A DNA stretch of 64,000 bases from Paenibacillus taihuensis (GTDB lineage: Bacteria; Bacillota; Bacilli; Paenibacillales; Paenibacillaceae), in NCBI RefSeq assembly GCF_003386535.1, contig NZ_QTTN01000006.1, forward strand, positions 1 to 64,000, written 5' to 3'. Below, one piece after another: positions 1 to 7,931 of the stretch; within the stretch, counting starts at the first letter, position 1, and each line of letters begins with the position of its first letter. The position numbers were made by a program, and so were the translations under genes. Below the pieces are notes generated by a model. That model searched no databases. It was not told the origin of the DNA and saw nothing but the letters and a program-made list of their open reading frames with translations.

Positions 1-192
1 CGCCTCCAAGAGCTCCTTGTATAGGCTGTTTCCGCCCATTGAGATCAGGAGCTGCATAACCGTTTCAAAGGGTAACTTTTTCTTTCGCGTAAAGTCTTTT
101 TCGGGGTTTTTGACATACAGTGCTGGTGCGGCTGACATTTCTTGAATAAGGGATGTCAGCTTTTGTTTTAGTGAATTCGCGTACGTATTCAT
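1..192 (-). CDS. IS4-family transposase, N-terminal part, cut by window edge
   Basis: The minus-strand frame starts with ATG at 192 and runs off the left edge, giving 64 residues. It begins MNTYANSLKQKL and contains DFTRKKKLPFETVMQLLISM followed by GGNSLYKELLE, the usual N-terminal pattern of IS4-type DDE transposases. A GAGGAGG ribosome site lies a few bases upstream of the ATG. The catalytic DDE domain is outside the window, so it is not known whether the element is intact. A terminator-like hairpin lies upstream of the start in the same direction, as in some IS4/IS231 relatives. Confidence 0.75.
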   Translation of the reverse strand, partial: MNTYANSLKQKLTSLIQEMSAAPALYVKNPEKDFTRKKKLPFETVMQLLISMGGNSLYKELLEA

Positions 193-273
193 GGGCGAAA
201 CCTCCTCGTTTTTTCAAGGGGCTTCGCCACACATTTTCAACTGCTTGTCAAGTTCTTTTACTCTTTTTCACGC

Positions 274-310
274 AAAAAAGGAGCAGGCTATCTTTCGATA
301 ACCTGCTCCT
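274..310 (-). terminator. Hairpin with T-run upstream of the transposase start
   Basis: A stem of about 14 bp (AGGAGCAGG on one arm, CCTGCTCCT on the other, TTTC loop, one mismatch) is followed, in the minus direction, by six T. It points toward the transposase start at 192. A terminator in this position would block transcription entering the element from outside, as described for IS231 and some other IS4 members. The structure is seen; its role is inferred. Confidence 0.6.
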
Positions 311-383
311 TTGCATAGATATTTGGTTCAACACCTTAACTTAATGACATTGCGCTGCGGCGGTCTCTTTTTTGATTGGAGCG

Positions 384-573
384 GCTATGTTGGAAAAATC
401 CAATCATTTTGCTGCATTTAGTGACTTCTGAAGAGCTATGTTGGAAAAATCCATTCATTTTCTCAGGAAAAGGCCAAAATGGGCTCAATTTGGGGTTGTA
501 GAGTGGATTTATCCAATATAGGAGCGGTAATTGGACGGAATTAAGGTTTTTGAGTGGATTTCTCCCACATAGG
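384..573. repeat. Intergenic repeat array 1: four TGGA/TCCA cores about 51 bp apart
   Basis: Two copies of CTATGTTGGAAAAATCCA begin at 384 and 436. Two copies in inverted orientation begin at 501 (GAGTGGATTTATCCAATATA) and 552 (GAGTGGATTTCTCCCACATA). Spacing within pairs is 52 and 51 bp. No gene is evident in 193-786. The rest, about 575-770, is low-complexity G-rich sequence with degenerate GGGAG and GGATGG units. Confidence 0.7.
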
Positions 574-769
574 TGCGGGCAGCGGGCATGGAGTGCGTGC
601 GGATGGTGATGGCTGGAGCGGGCATGGAGCGTGAGAGATGGTGTGATGGCGGGAGTGACATGGAAAGCTTGTGGGAGTGGTGATGACGGGAGCAGGCAAG
701 GAGAACGCGGGATAGTGTGAGGGAGCAGTGTGCAGCGAAGACCGTGCGGGATGGCGATCACGGGAGCGA

Positions 770-786
770 GGCGGCTAATCGCCGCC
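770..786 (-). terminator. GC-rich hairpin just past the AraC stop codon
   Basis: GGCGGC and GCCGCC flank a 5-nt loop directly after the stop of the minus-strand regulator gene. There is no T-run, so it is only a weak candidate intrinsic terminator. Confidence 0.35.
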
Positions 787-1581
787 TTACTCCAGCTGCG
801 ACCGCTCCACGATAACGTCCGACGGCAGCCGCCCGACGACCTTTTTGAAAATCCGATTGAAATAAGAGGGGTCGCTGTACCCGAGATGCTCTGAAATGTC
901 CTGCACCGTCAGCTGGGAGTGCCGGAGCATGTAATGGGCGGTCTTCATCCGCTTCCGATGCACGTAGTCGCTGATTGTCAGGCCGGTAACTTTGCGAAAC
1001 AGCGTCGCGGCGTAGTTAGGGCTGACGCCGATGCAGGAGCCGAGCTCGTTTTTGGTGATTTTGCTTCGGTAATGGTTCTCGACGTACTGCTTCATCCGCT
1101 CGATATGCTGAATGGAGGACGGCACCTTCTCGCCCTCGTCGTATTCGCGGCTGATCGTCACGATCAGCTCCGTCAGCAGCGCGCTGCACATGACGGAGAA
1201 GTAACGGTCGCGCGCGGTCCACTGCTCCACGATGCTAAGCAGCTTTTCCATCAGCAGCTCCGGCATATGCGTGACCCAGCGCAGCGGCGCGCGCCTTGCG
1301 AGGATGGGCAGCAGCAGCGTCGCTGCAGTATCGGCCGGGCTGAAGCGGACTGTGACGCTCTCGCGAACGGCCCCCGATCCGCGCAGCTCCGCGGCCGGAA
1401 CGCCTGCAGGAATGAGCAGCAGCTCGTTCTTGCGGCAGCTCACGTTCTGGCCGGAATACGTATAGTTCGTCTGGCCAAAACGAATCCAGACAAGCGTGAA
1501 GCTATCGATGCCCAGCATCCGCCGCTCCTCTTGAAGCACGCCGCGCTCCTGCTTAATGTCGAAGATGTGGAACATGGACAA
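787..1581 (-). CDS. AraC-family transcriptional regulator
   Basis: A 264-residue regulator. Residues 1-150 resemble the sensory half of AraC proteins. The C-terminal 100 residues carry two helix-turn-helix units: the first around [20 protein letters not shown], the second around [20 protein letters not shown], followed by the typical FxxxF-like [10 protein letters not shown] and a short tail. The effector cannot be told. The gene is divergent from the short pyruvate kinase at 1701, and the shared 119-bp spacer holds direct repeats and a palindrome suited to a regulator. Control of the kinase is therefore plausible but unproven. Confidence 0.9.
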   Translation of the reverse strand: MSMFHIFDIKQERGVLQEERRMLGIDSFTLVWIRFGQTNYTYSGQNVSCRKNELLLIPAGVPAAELRGSGAVRESVTVRFSPADTAATLLLPILARRAPLRWVTHMPELLMEKLLSIVEQWTARDRYFSVMCSALLTELIVTISREYDEGEKVPSSIQHIERMKQYVENHYRSKITKNELGSCIGVSPNYAATLFRKVTGLTISDYVHRKRMKTAHYMLRHSQLTVQDISEHLGYSDPSYFNRIFKKVVGRLPSDVIVERSQLE

Positions 1582-1602
1582 CCTCGCTTTTTGTCGATTA
1601 CC

Positions 1603-1634
1603 GTACTATTTTACAATCACTGTACTATAGTACA
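1603..1634. promoter_or_regulatory. Candidate operator: GTACTAT direct repeats and a 14-bp palindrome
   Basis: GTACTAT occurs at 1603 and 1622, 19 bp apart. The second copy is part of the perfect palindrome TGTACTATAGTACA (1621-1634). The site lies between divergent genes for an AraC regulator and a pyruvate kinase. AraC proteins usually bind direct repeats about two helical turns apart, which this spacing fits. Confidence 0.45.
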
Positions 1635-1700
1635 TCGCACTTGTGCAATCGATCTTTTAAAATAAAAGAAAGATTGAAATTGGAACAAGGAGTGAGCGAC

Positions 1701-2744
1701 ATGAAAAAAACCGCGATCGTTTGCACAATGGGGCCTGCGTGTATGTCCCCTGAGAAACTGGAAGGCATGCTGAAGGCCGGCATGAACATCGCTCGCCTCA
1801 ACTTGGCGCACGGAGAACTGGATGATCATCGTGGACGTATCTTGGCTGTACGCGAAGCTGCGCGTAAGCTTAACGTCTCTGTATCGATTCTGCTTGATAT
1901 TAAAGGACCGGAAATTCGTACAGGACTCCTTCAAGAGTCATCTTATATGCTGCAAAGCGGTGAGTTTCTGACGCTGACAACGGAGCAAATCGTCGGCAAC
2001 GCATCGCGTATCTCGGTATCGTATGATCTGGCGAAGGACGTGAAGGTGGGTTCGCGCATTATGATCGACGACGGCCTCATTGAGCTTGAGGTTGTGCGCA
2101 TCGAAGGTACGGAAGTGGTGTGCGTCATTCTGAACGGCGGCATCATCAAGTCGCGAAAAGGCGTTAACTTGCCGGGCATTCGCACAAGTCTGCCAGGCGT
2201 AACGGAGAAGGATAAGCTGCATATTGCTTTTGGCGTGGAAACTGGCGTGGATATCATTGCGATGTCGTTCGTCCGCCGTGCGGAGGACGTGCTCCAAGTG
2301 AAGAGCATGCTGGCGGAGAAAGGCGCAAGCCATATTCAGGTGCACTCGAAAATCGAGAACCAAGAGGGGCTCGACGAGCTCGAAGCGATTATCGAAGCAT
2401 CCGACGGCATTATGGTCGCACGCGGCGATCTTGGCGTTGAGATTCCGATCGAAGACGTACCAGTGGCGCAGAAGCGCATGATTGCATCTTGCAACCGCGC
2501 TGGCAAATTCGTTATTACAGCTACGCAAATGCTCGATTCCATGCAAAATAACCCGCGTCCTACGCGTGCGGAAGCGTGCGATGTGGCGAATGCGGTATGG
2601 GACGGCACAGACGCTGTCATGCTCTCCGGCGAGACGGCTTCGGGCGCGTATCCGGTTGAAGCGGTGCAGACAATGGCGGCGATTGCGCTGAAGGCTGAGG
2701 CTGCTGCTGCTGATTTTGCAAAGAAAGATTTGATCGAAGCTTAG
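1701..2744 (+). CDS. Short pyruvate kinase lacking the C-terminal domain
   Basis: This 347-residue protein would convert phosphoenolpyruvate and ADP to pyruvate and ATP. The A and B domains are present: [12 protein letters not shown] (64-75), [18 protein letters not shown] with the catalytic Lys at 217 and metal ligand Glu219, [11 protein letters not shown] with Asp243, and TATQMLDSM near 273. It stops after the [14 protein letters not shown] segment, so the allosteric C domain of about 120 residues found in ordinary enzymes is absent. Two potassium-ligand positions differ from consensus: NFSHG is NLAHG and DTKGP is DIKGP. The start at 1701 is chosen for AAGGAGTGAGCGAC upstream; an in-frame ATG at 1641 lacks a ribosome site. 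It may be a specialised paralogue of the main pyk, which is not in this window. Confidence 0.85.
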   Translation: MKKTAIVCTMGPACMSPEKLEGMLKAGMNIARLNLAHGELDDHRGRILAVREAARKLNVSVSILLDIKGPEIRTGLLQESSYMLQSGEFLTLTTEQIVGNASRISVSYDLAKDVKVGSRIMIDDGLIELEVVRIEGTEVVCVILNGGIIKSRKGVNLPGIRTSLPGVTEKDKLHIAFGVETGVDIIAMSFVRRAEDVLQVKSMLAEKGASHIQVHSKIENQEGLDELEAIIEASDGIMVARGDLGVEIPIEDVPVAQKRMIASCNRAGKFVITATQMLDSMQNNPRPTRAEACDVANAVWDGTDAVMLSGETASGAYPVEAVQTMAAIALKAEAAAADFAKKDLIEA

Positions 2745-2820
2745 TCAATCGTTTAAAGTGGGTAGAGGGCAACAGGTTTGTATGGTTTGCGATCTACTAA
2801 CGTTAGGCGGATGAATAGCG

Positions 2821-4788
2821 ATGCACGTATTAACGGTTGATCATATTTCGAAGAATTACGGCGAGAAAGTTTTGTTCCAAGATGTGTCGTTCGGCGTTGA
2901 GATGGGCGACAAAATCGGCATTATCGGCGTTAACGGCACCGGTAAGTCGACGTTTCTGAAAGTCGTTGCAGGTCTAGAGCCCCCTGATACGGGCTCTATT
3001 CTTGTTGCCGGAGGCGTGACGGTGCGCATGCTATCGCAGGATCCGCAATTTGATCCGGAGCAGACCGTGCTTGCGCATGTGCTCGGCGGCGACTCGCCGC
3101 AGATGGCTGCGATCCGCGCTTACGAAGCGGCGATGCAGGCGCTTGAGCTGAAGCCTGGCGACGCGGAGCTGCAGGAGAAGCTTGTCCGTGCGAATGCGCG
3201 GATGGCTGAGCTGGATGCATGGGGCATTGAGAGCGAAGCGAAAATCGCGCTGTCGAAGCTCGGCATCACGAGCTTTGATGCGAAGCTCGGTATCCTGTCA
3301 GGCGGCCAGCGCAAGCGGGTAGCGATGGCGGCAGCGCTTATCCAGCCGGCAGATGTATTGCTGCTGGATGAGCCGACGAACCATATCGACAACGAGTCGG
3401 TCGCATGGCTCGAAGGCATGCTACAGAAGCGCAAAGGCGCTTTGCTGATGATTACGCATGACCGGTATTTCCTTGACCGTGTCAGCAACCGGACATTGGA
3501 GCTCGATCGCGGTCGGGCGCATTTTTACACGGCGAATTACAGCAGGTTTCTCGAGCTGAAGCTGGACCGCGAGGAGCGGGAATCGGCTTCGGAAGCGAAG
3601 CGTCAGAACCTGCTGCGGGGTGAGCTTGCGTGGATGCGCCGCGGCGCGAAGGCGCGTACGACGAAGCAGCAGGCGCGGATTCAGCGTTTTGAAGCCTTGA
3701 GTGCGGCTGCGCCGGAGAAGGCGGTCGGCAAGCTGGAGGTGTCCGTGGCGTCGACGCGCCTCGGCAAGAAGATCGTTGAAATCGAAGGCTTGACCAAGTC
3801 GTTCGAAGGGCGGACAGTAATTCGCGATTTCAATTACATCGCGGTGCCGGAGGATCGCGTCGGCATCGTCGGCCGCAACGGGCTTGGCAAGTCGACGCTG
3901 CTGAAGCTCATCTCCGGCAAGCTTGAGCCGGATGCGGGCGAGGTTCGCCTCGGGCCGACGGTGAAGCTCGGCGTGTTCTCGCAGGAGCGCGAAGAGATGG
4001 ATGAGACGATGCGCGTCATTGATTTTATTAAGGAAAGTGCCGAGCGGGTAACGACCGGCGACGGCACGACGGTGACAGCAGCCCAAATGCTGGAGCGGTT
4101 CTTGTTCCCGCCGGCGCAGCAATGGACGCCGATCGCGAAGCTGTCCGGCGGCGAGAAGCGCAGGCTGCAGCTGCTGCGCGTGCTGATGGAAGCGCCGAAC
4201 GTGCTGCTGCTCGACGAGCCGACGAACGATCTCGACATTACGACGCTGACGGTGCTTGAAGATTATCTGGACGACTTCCCAGGCGTCGTGTTCACGGTAT
4301 CCCATGACCGGTACTTCTTGGATCGTACGGTCGATCGGATCTTTGCCTTTGAAGGCGACGGCGCGATCGAGCAGCATGTCGGCAACTTCACGGAGTATCA
4401 GGAGTATGCGGAAGCGCACGGCGTGCGCTCGCAGGATACGTCTGCCGCAGCTGCTGCCGGGAAGAGCGTCGGCAAAGGAGCCGAATCTGCTGGCGGTGCT
4501 GGAGCTGCGAGAGATGCGGCCGAGCCGGTGAAGGAGCCGGTTGGACCGACCAAAATGAGCTACAAAGAGCAGAAAGAATTCGAAACGATCGATGCTGACA
4601 TCGAGAAGGCCGAAGCTTCGCTTGCAGCTTTGCAGACGAAGATGGAAGTGTCGAGCAGTGACTCTGCTACGCTGCAGGACCTGCTGAAGGAACAGCAGGA
4701 GCTGGAAGCGAAGCTGGAGCACCTGATGGACCGCTGGACTTTCTTGAACGAGCTCGCCGAGCAGATCGCGGCGAATAAGAAGAAATAG
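2821..4788 (+). CDS. uup: ABC-F family ATPase, Uup/YfmR type
   Basis: A 655-residue soluble protein with two ATP-binding cassettes and no membrane segments. Walker A motifs are GVNGTGKST (near 36) and GRNGLGKST (near 350). Signatures are LSGGQRKR and LSGGEKRR, and both cassettes have LLLDEPTN. The linker ELAWMRRGAKARTTKQQARI is typical of Uup/YfmR proteins, as is the C-terminal charged coiled coil that starts MSYKEQKEFE. An Ala/Gly-rich stretch joins cassette 2 to the coiled coil. ABC-F proteins act at the ribosome exit site; Uup/YfmR members help translation or ribosome function. The ribosome site (GGCGGATGAATAGCG) is weak. Transcription ends at the hairpin starting at 4803. Confidence 0.9.
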   Translation: MHVLTVDHISKNYGEKVLFQDVSFGVEMGDKIGIIGVNGTGKSTFLKVVAGLEPPDTGSILVAGGVTVRMLSQDPQFDPEQTVLAHVLGGDSPQMAAIRAYEAAMQALELKPGDAELQEKLVRANARMAELDAWGIESEAKIALSKLGITSFDAKLGILSGGQRKRVAMAAALIQPADVLLLDEPTNHIDNESVAWLEGMLQKRKGALLMITHDRYFLDRVSNRTLELDRGRAHFYTANYSRFLELKLDREERESASEAKRQNLLRGELAWMRRGAKARTTKQQARIQRFEALSAAAPEKAVGKLEVSVASTRLGKKIVEIEGLTKSFEGRTVIRDFNYIAVPEDRVGIVGRNGLGKSTLLKLISGKLEPDAGEVRLGPTVKLGVFSQEREEMDETMRVIDFIKESAERVTTGDGTTVTAAQMLERFLFPPAQQWTPIAKLSGGEKRRLQLLRVLMEAPNVLLLDEPTNDLDITTLTVLEDYLDDFPGVVFTVSHDRYFLDRTVDRIFAFEGDGAIEQHVGNFTEYQEYAEAHGVRSQDTSAAAAAGKSVGKGAESAGGAGAARDAAEPVKEPVGPTKMSYKEQKEFETIDADIEKAEASLAALQTKMEVSSSDSATLQDLLKEQQELEAKLEHLMDRWTFLNELAEQIAANKKK

Positions 4789-4802
4789 ATGGATGGGATG
4801 GG

Positions 4803-4836
4803 AGCCGCCTTGTGGAAGCAGGGCGGCTTTTTTTGT
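4803..4836 (+). terminator. Rho-independent terminator after the ABC-F gene
   Basis: AGCCGCC pairs with GGGCGGCT across an 11-nt loop and is followed by seven T. Confidence 0.85.
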
Positions 4837-4906
4837 TTGACTTGTTGGGGCGGCCGGAGCGCTTAAATGGCGAGGTGGCGCAAGACATCGGCGGCATGCG
4901 AGGGAA

Positions 4907-5050
4907 TGAGCGGAAGAGAGTACTGTAAGTATCTACATTGGCGTGAAGTTGAGGGGAATGAGCGAAAGAGAGTACTGCAGGTATCTACATTGCCGTGAAA
5001 TCGAGGATTTGAGCGAAGGAGAGTACTGTAGGTATCTACCATTGGTGGGA
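4907..5050. repeat. Intergenic repeat array 2: three GAGAGTACTG...GTATCTAC units
   Basis: Three copies of a unit that starts TGAGCG(A/G)A(A/G)(A/G)GAGAGTACTG and continues (T/C)A(A/G)GTATCTAC begin at 4907, 4959 and 5010, giving periods of 52 and 51 bp. A short inverted element (TACT, 3 nt, AGTA or GGTA) lies in each copy. No gene is evident between 4789 and 5132. Confidence 0.8.
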
Positions 5051-5072
5051 TTTTGGATACGCCAAAACAAAA

Positions 5073-5116
5073 AAACAGAAAAACGCAGCTCCCAGTGGAG
5101 CTGCGTTTTTCTGTTT
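5073..5116. terminator. Bidirectional terminator with a perfect 20-bp stem
   Basis: AAACAGAAAAACGCAGCTCC is followed by the loop CAGT and then its exact reverse complement. A-rich and T-rich ends let it work in both directions. It follows the end of dps on the minus strand. Confidence 0.85.
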
Positions 5117-5132
5117 CTCGTCTCTCTAATGC

Positions 5133-5573
5133 TTAGCGACCATTGAACGCCTTCAGCATCCAAATGTGCTTCTCGAGCGTGCTGTGGATCGCGAGCAGCA
5201 TGTCGCCGGACGTTTCGTCGCCGCTGGAAGCCGCTTCTGCCATGCCTTCCTTCAGCTCGGCAACTACTGCGCTGAAGTCCGCGATCAGAGCGTCCACCAT
5301 TTCGACTGCGGACTCTTTGCCAGTCGCTTCTTTAACCGTCGAGAGCTCGATGTACTCCGCCATCGTTGCTACCGGCTGGCCGCCGATCGCGAGCAGACGC
5401 TCTGCGATTTCGTCGACGTGCAGCGTTGCTTCCTCATACAGCTCCTGGAACTTCACATGCAGCGTGAAGAACTGATTGCCCTTCACATACCAGTGAAAAT
5501 TGTGCAGCTTGACATAGAGTACGCTCCAAGTTGCAATTTGATTGTTCAAAATCGTTTGCAGTTTCGTTGTCAT
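5133..5573 (-). CDS. dps: Dps-family ferritin-like DNA-protection protein
   Basis: A 146-residue protein of the usual Dps length. [20 protein letters not shown] and the following [20 protein letters not shown] form the family signature with the His, Asp and Glu of the inter-subunit ferroxidase site. Dps 12-mers oxidise and store iron with peroxide and protect DNA. The start at 5573 is preferred over an in-frame ATG 18 bases upstream because GAGGGAG lies 9 bases before it. It is 63 bp downstream of trxB on the same strand. The spacer contains an AT-rich dyad (AGTTTTAAATTAAACT), so it may have its own promoter. PerR control is likely by analogy to mrgA. Confidence 0.93.
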   Translation of the reverse strand: MTTKLQTILNNQIATWSVLYVKLHNFHWYVKGNQFFTLHVKFQELYEEATLHVDEIAERLLAIGGQPVATMAEYIELSTVKEATGKESAVEMVDALIADFSAVVAELKEGMAEAASSGDETSGDMLLAIHSTLEKHIWMLKAFNGR

Positions 5574-5636
5574 GTGAATGAACTCCCTCATTTACCAAAT
5601 TTTATATAGTTTTAAATTAAACTTTATAGCTTCAGT

Positions 5637-6590
5637 TTAAACTTCGACTGTCTCGCCCAATTGCCCTGCTTTGAACGCTTCGAGCTCATGCTCGCAGTCC
5701 AGCGCCGCCATGCAGCCGCTTCCGGCAGCGGTAATCGCTTGGCGATAACGATGATCCTGCACGTCGCCGCAAGCATAGACGCCAGGGATGTTCGTGAGCG
5801 AAGTACCTGGCTGAACCTGAATGTAGCCGAGCTCATCGGTTGTCACTTGGCCGCCGAGAAAGCCGGTGTTCGGCGTATGGCCGATGGCGATGAATACGCC
5901 GTCCGCTTCGAGCAGCGTTTCCTCGCCGGTTGCATTGTCGCGGACGCGAAGTCCCTGCAAGCCTTGCTCGCCTGATTCAACTGCAAGCGGTGTGACGCCC
6001 AGACTCCATTTGATTTTGTCATTGGCACGCGCCCGATCCTGCATAATCTTCGAAGCGCGAAGCTCCTCGCGGCGATGCACGAGCCTTACCTCAGATGCAA
6101 AACGCGTCAGGAAGCCAGCTTCCTCCATCGCAGAGTCGCCGCCGCCGACAACGATAATCTTCTTCCCGCGAAAGAAAAATCCGTCACAGGTTGCACATGT
6201 GCTTACCCCGCGCCCGATGTTGTCGCGTTCACCGGGGATACCCATATATTTTGCCGAGGCGCCAGTGGAAATAATCATCGATTGTGTAAAGATTTCACTG
6301 CCATTCTCGATGGTCAGCTTGAATGGACGCTTCGATAGATCGGCCGATTGTACCCAGCCCGCCCTAAAACGAGCACCGAACCGCTCTGCTTGCTGACGCA
6401 TATTCGCCATCAGATCTGTACCGAGCACGCCTTCCGGGAAACCCGGAAAGTTCTCCACCTCAGTCGTTGTCGTCAATTGACCGCCTGGCTGCGGACCTTC
6501 CAACACGAGCGGACTGTAGCCGGCACGTGCGAGATAGATAGCTGCCGTCAGACCGGCTGGACCTGTACCTACAATTACGATATCTTCCAT
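5637..6590 (-). CDS. trxB: Thioredoxin reductase
   Basis: A 317-residue flavoprotein that reduces thioredoxin with NADPH. It has the FAD motif [11 protein letters not shown] near the start, [20 protein letters not shown], the redox pair CATC (Cys132 and Cys135), the NADPH-binding [11 protein letters not shown], and the C-terminal FAD motif [20 protein letters not shown]. Length and motif order are those of low-molecular-weight bacterial TrxB. GAAGGGAG lies upstream of the ATG. A near-perfect PerR-box sequence lies about 70 bp upstream, and dps follows on the same strand, suggesting a peroxide-responsive unit. Confidence 0.96.
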   Translation of the reverse strand: MEDIVIVGTGPAGLTAAIYLARAGYSPLVLEGPQPGGQLTTTTEVENFPGFPEGVLGTDLMANMRQQAERFGARFRAGWVQSADLSKRPFKLTIENGSEIFTQSMIISTGASAKYMGIPGERDNIGRGVSTCATCDGFFFRGKKIIVVGGGDSAMEEAGFLTRFASEVRLVHRREELRASKIMQDRARANDKIKWSLGVTPLAVESGEQGLQGLRVRDNATGEETLLEADGVFIAIGHTPNTGFLGGQVTTDELGYIQVQPGTSLTNIPGVYACGDVQDHRYRQAITAAGSGCMAALDCEHELEAFKAGQLGETVEV

Positions 6591-6658
6591 GGTCGAACCG
6601 CTCCCTTCGGGCTAGCTTGTTTGTTTACTTGAGAAGATAATTAATAATAACTCCTAAA

Positions 6659-6673
6659 TTAAAATTATTATAA
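6659..6673 (-). promoter_or_regulatory. PerR-box-like operator upstream of trxB
   Basis: TTAAAATTATTATAA matches the Bacillus PerR consensus TTATAATNATTATAA at all but one defined position. A TTGACT element (minus strand, 6690-6685) lies just upstream, so the box falls between a likely -35 and the trxB start. Confidence 0.6.
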
Positions 6674-6835
6674 ATAAGCTCATAAGTCAACCCCTTTTCG
6701 CGACATTTTTTGTAGTAGCGTGGTGTGCGAGAAGAGTGGCTCGGCAAGAGAAACTGAATATTTCGGGCCAAGTTGGAAAAACAAGTAAGAGGCATCAGGC
6801 ATCGTTATTCAAGAAGAAGGCGAGGACAACGGAAC

Positions 6836-7750
6836 ATGAACAAAGCAAAAGCGGCGTTAGCCCTTACGGCGGCGCTTCTGCTGCTGATAAGCAGTACAGG
6901 CTGCCAAAGAGGCGCTTCGGCGTCCGTCATGCCGGCACAAAGCACGGCAGCGATGGAGGCTATGGCATCTGATATTCATCACGACCACGACAGCGAGATG
7001 AGCACGGAAATGGAACCGGAACCAGCCGCTAAAGGCTGGAACAAGACCGACGCGGCACGCTTCACATGGCCAAGCGGAATGCCGCAAGCCGGCAAACCGA
7101 CATTGCTGCGCATTGCCATTACAGACACAACTGGACAACCGGATCAGTCGCTTGAAGTCAATCATGAGAAGAAGCTGCATCTCATCATCGTCAGCAAGAG
7201 GCTGTCGAAGTTCATGCATATCCACCCGGTCCAAACGAAGATGGCAGGCGTGTTCGAGGCGAAGGTGAATTTCAAAACGGCGGGCGCATACAAGCTCGTT
7301 GCAGATTTCAAGCCAGCAGAGGGCAAGCAGCAGACGCAGAGCAACTGGGTAGTCGTTGCGCGAGGCGCGGGAGACGAGCCCAAGACTGAACCGGTGCTGA
7401 CCGCCGACAAGGAGCTGACCCGTGCAGCCGGCGGGATGGAAGTGAGCTTGTCTCTAGGCAGCGAGCCGAAAGCAGGAGCAAGCAGTATGCTGACCTTCAC
7501 GTTTCGCGATGCCATGAATGATAAGCCTGTCACCGATTTGCAGCCCTATCTAGGCGCAATTGGGCATGTGGTCATCATGGATGCAGACGCTGAGCGCTAT
7601 GTGCATGTGCATGCAATGGACGAGCGTGCCAAGGGGCCAACCGCACAGTTCCACGCAACGTTCCCGGAGCCGGGCTTGTATAAAATTTGGGGGCAGTTCA
7701 AGCGGCATGGCCAGCTGCTGATTGTACCTTTTGTCATCCAAGTCCATTAG
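6836..7750 (+). CDS. Predicted lipoprotein with two HxH modules
   Basis: A 304-residue exported lipoprotein. The signal peptide (MNKAKAALALTAALLLL) ends in the lipobox STGC, giving lipidated Cys23. A His- and acid-rich stretch with HHDHD follows. Two similar beta-rich modules come next: one with KLHLIIVSKRLSKFMHIHPV and AYKLVADFKP, the other with HVVIMD, RYVHVHA and LYKIWGQFKRHGQLL. The spaced HxH pairs suggest metal (copper-like) binding, as in YtkA-like or cupredoxin-like extracytoplasmic domains, but this is inference. The ATG at 6836 is chosen for the lipoprotein signal and upstream GGCGAGG; an upstream in-frame start would spoil the signal peptide. Confidence 0.75.
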   Translation: MNKAKAALALTAALLLLISSTGCQRGASASVMPAQSTAAMEAMASDIHHDHDSEMSTEMEPEPAAKGWNKTDAARFTWPSGMPQAGKPTLLRIAITDTTGQPDQSLEVNHEKKLHLIIVSKRLSKFMHIHPVQTKMAGVFEAKVNFKTAGAYKLVADFKPAEGKQQTQSNWVVVARGAGDEPKTEPVLTADKELTRAAGGMEVSLSLGSEPKAGASSMLTFTFRDAMNDKPVTDLQPYLGAIGHVVIMDADAERYVHVHAMDERAKGPTAQFHATFPEPGLYKIWGQFKRHGQLLIVPFVIQVH

Positions 7751-7807
7751 CTCATTCGTTTGCGAAGTCGTGAACAAAAATGAAACAAAATATTAAATTG
7801 TTGGATA

Positions 7808-7841
7808 AACCGGCTGAAGCTGCATCAGCTGGTTTTTTTTA
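7808..7841 (+). terminator. Terminator after the lipoprotein gene
   Basis: AACCGGCTGA pairs with TCAGCTGGTT (one G-T pair) across 7 nt and is followed by eight T. Confidence 0.85.
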
Positions 7842-7931
7842 TTTACCCGAACTGGTAGAATACTTGTAAATCATTGTCTATCACGTGGGCATTTACACCG
7901 AGAATTAGCAGTCAAGCGAGGGGAACAATCG

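Noticed and set aside
336-761. 141-codon minus-strand frame near the left edge
   Set aside because: It runs through the repeat array and low-complexity DNA, with His/Pro/Ser-rich product and no ribosome site.
3421-4722. 433-codon minus-strand frame opposite the ABC-F gene
   Set aside because: Arg/His/Leu-rich shadow without start signals.
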